Assembly (NCBI GenBank): GCA_963764525.1
Contig: CAVXTC010000036.1
Coordinates: forward strand, 147,990 to 211,989
Origin: DATDIC01 sp963764525
GTDB lineage: Bacteria > Pseudomonadota > Alphaproteobacteria > Acetobacterales > Acetobacteraceae
Direction of reading: 5' to 3'
Length of the DNA: 64,000 nt
The notes under the pieces: model-generated
Told to the model about the DNA's origin: nothing
The model's database searches: none
What the model saw: only the letters and a program-made list of their open reading frames with translations
Position numbers and translations under genes: made by a program
Part shown: positions 29,095 through 37,336 of the stretch, piece after piece
Position numbering within the stretch: the first letter of the stretch is position 1
How the letters are laid out: the number at the start of each line of letters is the position of its first letter

Positions 29095-30298
29095 CTAAGC
29101 CCGGATCAGCACTTCCTGCCCCACGCCGGCCCCGTTCGCCCGCCGCCCGAACAATGGATCGAGCTGCGTCCGCCATAGCTTCAGCGCCGCGCCGATCGCC
29201 TGATGCATGTCGAGATACTTGTATGACCCCAGCCGGCCGCCAAAGAACACGTCCGGCTCGGCTGCGGCCCGTGCGGCGTAGCGGTGATAGACCGCCCGAT
29301 CCTGCGCGGTTCCGATCGGGTAGTAGGGTTCGTCCGCCACCCGCGCCGCCCGGCTGTACTCGCGAAACACCACGCTGCGCGGGCCGTGAGCGGCGCTCGG
29401 GGTGAAGGTGGCGAAACTCGTGCACCCGCGTGTACGGGATATCGGCATCGGTGTAGTTCATGACGGCGCAGCCCTGATGATCGGCGACATCGAAGACCAG
29501 TTCCTCGAAATCCAGCGTGCGCCAGTTCAGGCGTCCTTCGGCATAGTCGAAATACCGGTCGATTGGTCCGGTGAACACGACCGGCAGGCCGCGCGGGAGC
29601 AGCGGGCGAAGGGTGAAATAATCCACGCCGGTGGTCACGGTGATCTGCCGCTGGGCGATCATCCGGTGGAACAGCGCGGCATAGCCGTCCGTCGGCAACC
29701 CCTCGAACCGGTCGCTAAAATAGCGCGCGTTGAAATCGAACCGGACCGGCAGGCGGGTGATGATGTCGGCCGGCAGCTCGCGCGGGTCGGTCTGCCACTG
29801 CTTGGCGGTGTAGCCGCGGATGAATGCCTCATACAGTGGCCGGCCGATCAGGCTGATCGCCTTCTCCTCCAGGTTGCCCGGCTCCTTGCCGGCCAGCTCC
29901 TGCGCCTGTTCGGCCAGCATCGCACGCGCCTGGTCGGGCGTGCAGGCGCGACCGAAGAAACTGCAGATCGTCCCGAGGTTGATCGGCATCGGGTACACCC
30001 GCCCGCCGGCGGTGGCCAGCACGTGATGCCGGTAGCCGGTGAAATCCGCGAACCGGTTGACGTAGTCCCAGATTGGCTTGTCGTTGCAATGGAACAGATG
30101 CGAGCCGTAGCGGTGGACCTCGATCCCGGTATCGGCGTGGATTTCGCTCCAGGCGTTGCCGCCGATATGTGGGCGGCGCTCCAGCACCAGCACGCGCAAC
30201 CCGCGCTCGGCGGCTGCCCGTTCGGCGATGGTCAAGCCGAAAAAACCGGCACCGACCACCACCAGATCGGCGGTCGCGAGAAGCCCCGATAGGTCCAT
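29095..30298 (-). CDS. glf: UDP-galactopyranose mutase, one frameshift
   Basis: Flavoenzyme converting UDP-galactopyranose to UDP-galactofuranose; it works only with reduced FAD. From MDLSGLLATADLVVVGAGFF the Rossmann FAD motif GAGFFGLTIAERAA is visible. Family residues follow in GGNAWSEIHADTGIEVHRYG, SHLFHCNDKPIWDYVNRFAD, YTAKQWQTDPRELPADIITR and VVFTGPIDRYFDYAEGRLNW. The frame changes near 29410 and the C-terminus continues YYPIGTAQDRAVYHRYA and LGSYKYLDMHQAIGAAL. About 400 residues, normal. It follows the hypothetical gene by seven bases and ends the row that begins with fgd and cofE. Implies galactofuranose in the envelope. Confidence 0.92.
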
Positions 30299-30305
30299 GC
30301 GGGGC

Positions 30306-31312
30306 TTAGGCGATCGCCGGGATGCGCGCGGCGCTGCCCGGCAGCATCCGCTCCGGCCCGCATTGCGCCTCGGGCGAGAGTGCCAGCATGGTCGATGCAT
30401 GCGCCGGCGGGACCAGCACCCATCCGGTGGTCACTGCAGCAATCGCGCAGCACCGCGATCGCTTCGACCATCTGCCCGGTGCTGCGGCATATCATGTATC
30501 GCGGCGGCGGCTGCGCGGCGCAACCAAAATGGCCGTACCGGTAGGAGTGCCGGATCTCCTGGCCGAACCGGTGCAAAATCGCCACCAGCCCGCCGGAGAA
30601 CAGTGCGGCCAGATGGGCGTTGCCGCCCTGTACGGTGATATGGCACGAGGCGTTGCGCATAGAGCCGAAGCTTGAACTCGTTATAGCCGGTCCGCGGGCG
30701 GATCTCGGCGGCCAATTCGTCAAACAGCCACACCTCGGGGAAGCGTCGCACCAGCGCCAGGTCGCCGAACCCGAGGTCCGGCTGGTGGTCGCGCGAATAT
30801 CCCGCCGGCTCCGCCAGGATGCCCGGCCGCAGATAGACGATCTGGTAGCGGTCACCCAGTTCGGCGAATGCGTGCTGGAGCAGGTCCAGCGGCAAGTAAT
30901 TGACCGGGTCCCGCCCCCATTCGACGCTGTATTTGTTATGCACGACCAGCAGCGGCTTGTCGGTTTCGAAGCTGCCGTCGCGATAGCGGGCGCGGTAGTC
31001 CGGAAAGCTTTCGAAGGCGGAGCGGCGCAGCCGTGATCGTCACGCGTCGGCAGCCAGGACGGCCGGCCGACCGGCCAGACGAAGCGCCGCGGCTCTGATT
31101 TTTCCGCGATCTGGTCGGGATCGAGGAAAAAATAGAACGCGCCCATCCCCGCGTAGGTGCGGAATCCGCCGTCCGCGCATCAGACCGGCCTGGGACAGCC
31201 AATGGATGAACGGCACGAACGAATTCACCTCGGCGCCGAATTCGCCGGTGAATTCCAGGGTTTCAGGCAGTTCGGCGGTCAGCGGAAACGGCGAGGCCGG
31301 AAGCGCGTCCAT
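30306..31312 (-). CDS. Conserved-looking hypothetical protein beside glf, several frameshifts
   Basis: Reconstructed across about four breaks (near 31165, 31010, 30660 and 30430), the protein reads MDALPASPFPLTAELPETLE, SFVPFIHWLSQAGLM, AGMGAFYFFLDPDQIAEKSE, LLVVHNKYSVEWGRDPVNYL, then PRTGYNEFKLRLYANASCHI, TVQGGNAHLAALFSGGLVAI and a C-terminus ending ARIPAIA. About 335 codons. No family is recognised with certainty. The QGGNAHLAALFSGG stretch and its place between glf and the F420 genes suggest a role in cell-surface glycan handling, possibly a glycosyltransferase (inference only). Confidence 0.6.
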
Positions 31313-31359
31313 GTCCGGGTCGATCCTTCGAGAGCCGACCGGAGTGTGCGACCGACCTG

Positions 31360-32013
31360 CTAACGCCCGATTAACCCGAAGTCCCGGAGCAGGCGGGTCG
31401 TATGCGTGTCCTGCGCCGGCGTCGCCCGCAGCAGTGCGTGGAGATCGTCCGGTTGGTCGATATCAAGTGCGATCCCGGGCAACGCCACCACCACCGGCTC
31501 GATCCCTTGCCGGCGAGCCGCGTCCAGATGCGGGAAAAAGCTGTCATCGCCGAACCGCAGCGGCACGGCATTGGGGGGCGCCAGCAGCACCGCGTTGGAT
31601 CCGCGCTCATCGTGAGCCGGTGCGATGGTGAAAGAGGGCGCTGGCCGGCGCGCGGCGCAGAGCGTCTCGATCTCGGCGGCGGTGATGCGGGGGATGTCGC
31701 CGGGCAGCGCCAACATCGCGGCGACGCCCTCGGCGGCCAGCGTCTCGGCCATTGCGGCGACCGCAGCAGTGTGCCCGTCCTCCGACCGGATTTGCACGAC
31801 GCGCGCACCGAAGCGGCGAGCCAGCGCGGCGGCAAGCGGGTCGGCGGTGTTGACCATGATCCCATCCAGCGGCGCGGCGGCGAGCGCCGACAGCACGTCC
31901 TTCAGCATCGCCGCGGCGAGCGATTGGCGCTCGGCCTGGCTGAGCAGCGAGGACAGCCGCTGCTTGGCATCGGCGAACCGCTTGACCGGCAGCGCGGCCC
32001 ACAGGCCGGTCAC
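31360..32013 (-). CDS. cofC: 2-phospho-L-lactate (or phosphoenolpyruvate) guanylyltransferase CofC
   Basis: Activates the F420 side-chain precursor by joining 2-phospholactate, phosphoenolpyruvate or 3-phosphoglycerate to GMP. Intact, 217 codons from the GTG at 32013. It opens TGLWAALPVKRFADAKQRLS, the nucleotide-binding PVK-x-(F/L)-x-x-AK-x-RL pattern. DGIMVNTADPLAAALARRFG, EGVAAMLALPGDIPRITAAE (metal/nucleotide region) and PVVVALPGIALDIDQPDDLH follow as in the family. It overlaps the cofD stop by four bases. The substrate preference differs among phyla and cannot be judged here. Confidence 0.88.
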   Translation of the reverse strand: MTGLWAALPVKRFADAKQRLSSLLSQAERQSLAAAMLKDVLSALAAAPLDGIMVNTADPLAAALARRFGARVVQIRSEDGHTAAVAAMAETLAAEGVAAMLALPGDIPRITAAEIETLCAARRPAPSFTIAPAHDERGSNAVLLAPPNAVPLRFGDDSFFPHLDAARRQGIEPVVVALPGIALDIDQPDDLHALLRATPAQDTHTTRLLRDFGLIGR

Positions 32014-32936
32014 CGCAGCGCCGCCGCCGCGTCCAGCACGATGCGGGCCAGTGTTTCCTTCTCGGCCAGGCTGGTCATCAGGACGGATCGCCAGGGTGAC
32101 ACGCGGGCGCAGGCCATGCAGCGTCCCCGCATCCGCGCGTGTCGGCGACATAGCCGTCCAGCAGTTCGCCATAGCGCTCGGCGACGGCGCGGGCGCCGGG
32201 CTCGATTCCCAACTCGGCCATGATCTTGGCGGTCGGACCCTTCACCGCGCGACCGCCGATGATCGGGGAGACCGCGACCACCGGCGCGTCCGTCGTCATG
32301 CAGTGCGTCGCGCAGCCCGGGAATGGCGAGGATCGGATCGATGCTGATGAAAGGGTTCGAGGGGCAGATCACCACCGCTTCCGCGTTCCGCAACGCGGCA
32401 AGCAGGTCGGGATGCGGGCGGGCGCGCTCGGCGCCGTCGAACGCGAGCGCGCGCACCGACAGGTGCAGTCCGCTGGCGCACGAAATAGTCCTGAAAGCCG
32501 ATCCACCCCGCCTCGGTCTGCACCTGCGTGCGCACGGGATCGTCGCTGGCTGGCAGCACGCGTGGACCGACGCCGAGCCGCCGGCACAGATCGGCGGTAA
32601 TCGCCGACAGGGTTTCCCCGGCCCGCAGGCGCATCGAGCGCTCCATGTGCAGCGCAAGGTCGCGGTCGCCGAGCCGGAACCAGGTCTCGCCGCCGAGCGT
32701 CGCCAGCGTCTCCATGAACGACCAGGTCTCGTCGCGCCGGCCCCAGCCAAGTTCGTGTTGTCCAGGCCGGCCAGCGTGTAGGTCAGCGTGTCGAGATCGG
32801 GGGAGATGGACAGCCCGAGGTGGTCGAAATCATCGCCGATATTGCCGACCACCAGCAGGTCCCCGGGCGGCAGCACACGGCTCAGTCCCAGCGCCAGCTT
32901 GGCGCCGCCGATCCCGCCGGACAGCGCGACGATCAC
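32010..32936 (-). CDS. cofD: 2-phospho-L-lactate transferase CofD, several frameshifts
   Basis: Transfers the activated phospholactyl-type group to the deazaflavin Fo. Begins MIVALSGGIGGAKLALGLSR (family GGTGGAK-like loop), then VVGNIGDDFDHLGLSISPDL and DTLTYTLAGLDNT. The next frame holds METLATLGGETWFRLGDRDL, ALHMERSMRLRAGETLS and RVLPASDDPVRTQV. Later frames give VVICPSNPFISIDPILAIPG and VVAVSPIIGGRAVKGPTAKI, all strong CofD signatures. Breaks lie near 32745 (one base missing), 32465, 32300 and 32130. Overlaps cofE by ATGA and cofC by GTGA, so the three are coupled. Confidence 0.9.
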   Translation of the reverse strand: MIVALSGGIGGAKLALGLSRVLPPGDLLVVGNIGDDFDHLGLSISPDLDTLTYTLAGLDNTNLAGAGATRPGRSWRRWRRSAARPGSGSATATLRCTWSARCACGPGKPCRRLPPICAGGSASVHACCQPATIPCARRCRPRRGGSAFRTISCASGLHLSVRALAFDGAERARPHPDLLAALRNAEAVVICPSNPFISIDPILAIPGLRDALHDDGRAGGRGLPDHRRSRGEGSDRQDHGRVGNRARRPRRRRALWRTAGRLCRRHARMRGRCMACARVSPWRSVLMTSLAEKETLARIVLDAAAALR

Positions 32937-33714
32937 CGGAACAAATCCTCCTCGGCGGGGCGGATCAGGGCGGCGGCGGCAGTGTCCGGGGCGGCGCTGA
33001 TCCAGCGCAAGCCGCGGACAACCACCACCGGTTGCGCCTCGTCGGCCTGGCCCTGCAGCAGGGAGGCGGCGGCGGCGATCTCATCGGCGAAGCCGAGGAT
33101 GCTGACCTCCAGGGTGCGGCCGAACAGGTCGGGTCGGCCGCGCAGATCGATCAGCGCCGGCAGGCCGGCGGCGCCGATCGCGATGCCGCAGGTGCCGCGG
33201 CGCCAGGGGCGGCCGAAGCTATCGTTGATCACCACGGCGATCTCGACCCCGCAGCGCCCGGCCAGTGCGTCGCGCAGGCGCGCGGCCGAGCCGTCCGGAT
33301 CGCGCCGGCAGCAGCAGCACGCGTTCCGCATCGCCAGGTGCCGCGACATTGGAGTGATCGACGCCCGCGTTGGCCATGACGAAGCCGAGCCGGTGCTGCA
33401 TGATCAGCAGGTTCGGCCGGTGGCGCACGACGCGCACGGATTCCGACAGGATCACCTCGACCAGGCGCGGGTCCTTGCCGGTTTCGGCCGCAAGTTCGAT
33501 GGCGGCGGCGGAGGGCGTGACTGGCGTCGAGCTCGACCAGCCGGCCTTCGGACTTCGAGACGATCTTCTGAGCAACCACGAGCACATCGCCGGGGCGCAG
33601 CTCGCGGTGCGCGCCGGCGAGTCCGTCGGCGATCAGCGCGGCCAGGTCGTCGCCGGCGCGCACCATGGGCAGGCCGGGTACGGCGAACAGTTCCAGCGCG
33701 GTATGCGGGGTCAT
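32933..33714 (-). CDS. cofE: Coenzyme F420-0:L-glutamate ligase CofE, two frameshifts
   Basis: Adds gamma-linked glutamates to F420-0 using GTP. Starts MTPHTALELFAVPGLPMVRA, with ELRPGDVLVVAQKIVSKSEG, the family's lysine-containing VVAQKIVSK motif. After a break near 33525 comes DPRLVEVILSESVRVVRHRP and VMANAGVDHSNVA; after a break near 33300, VEIAVVINDSFGRPWRRGTC, another CofE hallmark. About 260 codons, the length of the stand-alone archaeal-type ligase (no C-terminal FbiB-type flavin domain). Coupled to cofD by ATGA. Confidence 0.9.
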
Positions 33715-33730
33715 TGCGCCGGGCCGCACT

Positions 33731-33770
33731 CGCTCCCCCTGCCGCCTCCCACAAGGCGTGGGGATTCGAT
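33731..33770. repeat. Dispersed CCCTCCC hairpin, copy 5 (diverged)
   Basis: CGCTCCCCCTGCCGCCTCCC followed by ACAAGGCGTGGGGAT, between cofE and fgd. A weaker relative of the other copies; pairing is interrupted. Confidence 0.4.
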
Positions 33771-33781
33771 GTGCGAGGGTC

Positions 33782-34788
33782 TCATCCGAACCGCTGGCGC
33801 AGTTTCGGCAGCACCTGCGCGCCATACAGCCGGAGAAAGCGCTCCTGGTCGGGGCCGGGCGCGTGGAACACGAGATGGCGGAAGCCGAGTTCGACGTAGG
33901 GGCGGATGCGCTCGACGTGCTCATCGGGGTCGGTGGAAACGATCCAGCGGCTGGCGGCGCGTTCGACCGGCAAGGCGGCGGCGAGGCGTTCCATTTCCCG
34001 CGGGTCATGGACCGAGACCTTTTCCTCCGGCGTCAGTGCCAGTGCGGCCCAGTGCCTTGTGTCGTCCATCGCGCGCTGATGATCGGTATCGAACGACACC
34101 TTCATCTCGATCATCCGGTCATAGGCACGGTCGGGCTGCGGCCGACGCCTTCAACCCCTCGGCGAGGTTGGGCAGCAGGGTTTCGGTGTACAGCTCGGTC
34201 CCCTTGCCGCTGGTGCAAATGAACCCGTCGGCATTGCGGCCGGCGTATTTGGCAACCAGCGCGCCGGCGGCGGCCACGTAGATCGGCACCGGCTGGTCCG
34301 GGCGGTCGTAGATGGTGGCGTCCTTGGTGTGGTAGTACTGGCCATCGAACGTGACGTGCTGCTCGGTCCAGAGGCGCGCTGATCAGGGTCACCGCTTCGC
34401 GCAGCCGGGCGAAACGCTCCTTGAATTCGGGCCATTGCATGCCGGTGGCGGGCACTTCGTTCAGCGACTCCCCGGTCCCGACGCCGAGGATGACGCGGCC
34501 CGGGAACATCGCGCCTAACGTGCCGAACACCTGGGCGATCATCGAGGGGTGATAGCGGAAGGTGGGCGTCAGCACGCTGGTGCCCATGATGATGCGTTGC
34601 GTGCTGGCGCCGAGCGCGCCGAGCCACGCCAGCGCCGAGGGCGCGTGCCCGTCGGTGTGCTTCCACGGCTGGAAATGGTCGCTGACGAACACCGAATCGA
34701 AGCCGGTCTGCTCCGCCAGGACCGAGAACGCCAGCAGCTTGCGCGGATCGAACTGCTCCGCCGATGCCTTGTAGCCGAGCCTGAGCAT
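33782..34788 (-). CDS. fgd: F420-dependent glucose-6-phosphate dehydrogenase-like protein (Fgd), two frameshifts
   Basis: Luciferase-fold hydride-transfer enzyme that uses F420 with a sugar phosphate. The resemblance to actinobacterial Fgd is close: MLRLGYKASAEQFDPRKLLA, VFVSDHFQPWKHTDGHAPSA, GTSVLTPTFRYHPSMIAQVF, GVGTGESLNEVPATG and WPEFKERFARLREAVTLI. After a break near 34380: FDGQYYHTKDATIYDRPDQP and DGFICTSGKGTELYTETLLP. After another near 34130: MIEMKVSFDTDHQRAMDDTR, RWIVSTDPDEHVERIRPYVE and HLVFHAPGPDQERFLRLYGA. About 336 residues as expected. A related F420-dependent sugar or alcohol dehydrogenase is possible. Located 67 bases upstream of cofE. Confidence 0.85.
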
Positions 34789-34801
34789 CGCTGGTTCCTC
34801 C

Positions 34802-34858
34802 GTCTGCCTTGTGAGCGTCTGCCTGTGGGCGTGTGCCTTGTGGCGTGTGCCTGGCGGG
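34802..34858. repeat. Four imperfect 14-15 base tandem repeats in a divergent promoter region
   Basis: Units GTCTGCCTTGTGAGC, GTCTGCCTGTGGGC, GTGTGCCTTGTGGC and GTGTGCCTGGCGGG follow one another between the divergent fgd and esterase genes, starting 13 bases upstream of the fgd ATG. Could be a regulator binding array or replication slippage. Confidence 0.6.
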
Positions 34859-34957
34859 AAGCTAGTGCGCGGCGCAGATCGGCTCAACCGGCAGCCTGGA
34901 CCGCCCTTCCGCCGCCCGCGTAGCCTCGGGCAACCGTGTCCTGGAGGAAATGTTCGA

Positions 34958-35852
34958 ATGGCCGATACCGAGATCGACACCATCCGCGCAATGCTCGCTT
35001 CGCGTCCCCGTCCGGTGGAACTGGGCGAACGGCGGCAGCGGCTGGATGCGCTGGGCGCCCATTACCCGCTGCCGGCGGATGTGCGCGTCGAGGCGATCGA
35101 CGCCGACGGGGTGTCGGCGGAATGGACCTCGACGCCGGGGGCGGACCCGGCCTGCGTGATCCTGTTCCTGCATGGCGGCGGCTACATTTCCGGCTCGATC
35201 GACAGCCATCGGCACATGATCGCGCAGGCCGGACGCGAGGCGCGGGCGCGCACGCTGGCGCTCGGGTATCGGCTGGCGCCCGAGCATCCGTTCCCGGCGG
35301 CGTTGCAGGATGCCATCGCCGGTTATCGGTTCCTGCTGTCACACGGCATCCAGCCGGGCCGCATCGCGTTGGCCGGGGAGAGTGCCGGGGGCGGGCTGGC
35401 CATCGCCACGCTGGTTTCGTTGCGTGACGCCGGCACGGCGTCTGCCGGCCTGCACGTGGTGCAGTTCGCCCTGGGTTGATCTGGAGGTCACCGGCCCCAG
35501 CATCGTGGAAAAGGCCGCGGTCGATCCGTTGATTCAGAGATCGTACCTATCGGAACTCGCGGCGGCTTACCTGAACGGTGCCGATCCGCGCACGCCGCTG
35601 GCGTCTCCGCTATACGCCGATCTCCGGGGATTGCCGCCGTTGCTGATCCAGGTCGGCGCCGCCGAAACGCTGCTGGATGATGCGGTCCGGCTGGCGCGCG
35701 CCGCCGGGGCGGCGGATGTGCGGACGACGCTGGAGGTGTGGCCGGACATGATCCATGCCTGGCACCTGTTCTATCAGCAGGTGGCGGCCGGACGCCGTGC
35801 GCTGGCCTCGGTGGGGGCATTCATCCGCTCGGCGGTGGGCGCGACGGCATGA
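34958..35852 (+). CDS. Alpha/beta hydrolase, HSL (acetyl esterase) family, one frameshift
   Basis: Carboxylesterase of the hormone-sensitive-lipase family. From MADTEIDTIRAMLASRPRPV: the oxyanion motif is in LFLHGGGYISGSIDSHRHMI; the nucleophile serine is in RIALAGESAGGGLAIATLVS. After a frame change near 35475, the acid is in LPPLLIQVGAAETLLDDAVR and the histidine in WPDMIHAWHLFYQQVA. All triad members are present, about 298 residues. Start ATG at 34958 with GGAGG about eight bases upstream. Its stop overlaps the DUF4239 start (ATGA). Confidence 0.88.
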
Positions 35853-36621
35853 TCCAATGGATCGAGTCGCAGCCGACCGCGGAGATTGCGGTGGTGGTTT
35901 TCGGGTTCTGCTATGGTTTGGCTGCGGTGGTCTTCATTGCGGCGACCTGGGCCTCATCGCGGCCGTTTGCCGGCGCGCTGAAAGCGACCTCGCCGGGGAT
36001 GCTGACCCCGCTATCCTTGATCGCCGGCCTGCTGATCGTGTTTCTTGCGGCGCGCGTGTGGTCCAACCTGGATCGCGCGAACACCTACATCGCGCAGGAG
36101 GCGAGTACGATCCGCGAGGCCGTCCTGCTGGCTGACGCGCTGCCCGCGGATGAGCGGACCAAGCTGCAAGCCGCCATCCAGACTTATGTCCGTTTCGTCG
36201 TCACCGAGGATTTTCCAACGATGGCCGACGATCATGCGAGCCTGCGCCAGCCGCCCGCTCTGACCGATGCGCTGGACACGCTGCTGGCGTTCGTCCCGGC
36301 GGGAGCCGGGCAGCAACTGGCGCAACAGCGCGCCATGGTGGCGGTCGAGCAGGCAATGGAGGCGCGGCGTAACCGCATCCTGCTGAGCCGGACAGCCATC
36401 GAGCCGATCCAATGGCTGGTGGTCGTGGTAATGGATGCTTTGATCCTGTTGACGATCGCCATGGTGCACGTGGATCGGCGGTCCACCGTGGCGGTCAACC
36501 TGTTCATCTCTCGACGGCGATTGCCGCCTGCCTGGTGCTGCTGATGGTGAACGACCGGCCGTTCGCCAGCGGCGGCTACACCGTGCAGCCGGATGCACTG
36601 CGGGAGATCGGCGCGGAGTAG
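35849..36621 (+). CDS. DUF4239-type (bestrophin-like) membrane protein, one frameshift
   Basis: Predicted inner membrane protein with two N-terminal helices (IAVVVFGFCYGLAAVVFIAA and LTPLSLIAGLLIVFLAA), a cytoplasmic helical middle part (SNLDRANTYIAQEASTIREA) and two C-terminal helices (WLVVVVMDALILLTIAMVHV, then after a break near 36510 STAIAACLVLLMVNDRPFAS). This layout and the NDRPFASG stretch match the DUF4239/bestrophin-like group. Function not known; ion channel activity is only suggested by the distant fold. About 257 codons, coupled to the esterase by ATGA. Confidence 0.7.
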
Positions 36622-36683
36622 CGGGGCGGGGTTGCCAGAGGGACGGGCCGGGGGTAGGAAACGGCCCGCGTTGATCCGGATTT

Positions 36684-36758
36684 GCTGCTGTAGCTCAGTG
36701 GTAGAGCACCCCCTTGGTAAGGGGGAGGTCGAGAGTTCAATCCCCTCCAGCAGCACCA
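36684..36758 (+). tRNA. tRNA-Thr (anticodon GGT)
   Basis: 75 bases ending in encoded CCA. Acceptor GCTGCTG pairs with CAGCAGC; D arm GCTCAGTGGTAGAGC; anticodon arm CCCCC-TTGGTAA-GGGGG gives anticodon GGT; T arm GAGAG-TTCAATC-CCCTC has one A-C mismatch. No integrase gene or repeated 3' end is seen nearby, although an IS110 remnant lies about 270 bases downstream. Confidence 0.93.
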
Positions 36759-37031
36759 GATTCAGTGAAATGTCGGACCGGTAACCGTAGGGCGTGTGTG
36801 GAGGGCCCGCACGATGCACGGCCTCAATGGGAGAAAATCTGACCTGGTGCGATTGCGGTCGTGTGTCCGGCCTGGTTGGTGCGGCACTCGGCCGCTGGCC
36901 CAGATGGGTTCCGCGATCCGCGCCCAAACGGAAAAGCGACCTTGATGGCCACCACCCTACGCGGGTTTGCGGATCGTCGGCGCGACCGATCAGCATCTCT
37001 CCTTGTCAGTCCTGCACCGGCGGCACGAGCG

Positions 37032-37283
37032 TCAGGCGGCGACCTTGGAAGGCCGATACGCCTCGCCGCTCGTCGGCATGGCCCAGATGATCCGGGCCAT
37101 CTTGTTGGCCAGAGCCACCGCCGCGAGCCTGCGCGGCTTGCGCTCCAGCAGGTTCAGCAGCCAGGCCGAGCTGGCTGGCCGGCCTGGCCTGGCGTGTTGG
37201 ATCACGGTGGTTGCCCCCAGCACCAGCAGCGACCGCAACCGCTCATCGCCGGCTCGGCTGATGCCGCCCAGGCGCTGCCGCGG
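37032..37283 (-). pseudogene. C-terminal remnant of an IS110-family transposase
   Basis: About 83 codons reading RLGGISRAGDERLRSLLVLG, ATTVIQHARPGRP, LLERKPRRLAAVALANKMAR and IIWAMPTSGEAYRPSKVAA, the transposase IS116/IS110/IS902 C-terminal domain. The DEDD nuclease half is absent, and the upstream end abuts the receptor gene and a GGATAAGCGCAGCGCATT repeat. A dead fragment. Confidence 0.8.
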
Positions 37284-37336
37284 GGCCGTCCACCCCAACG
37301 GATAAGCGCAGCGCATTCCCCCGAACGAAGCTGGCA

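Noticed and set aside
36759..37031. Search for an integrase attachment repeat after the tRNA
   Set aside because: No copy of the tRNA 3' end was found in the following sequence within the window.
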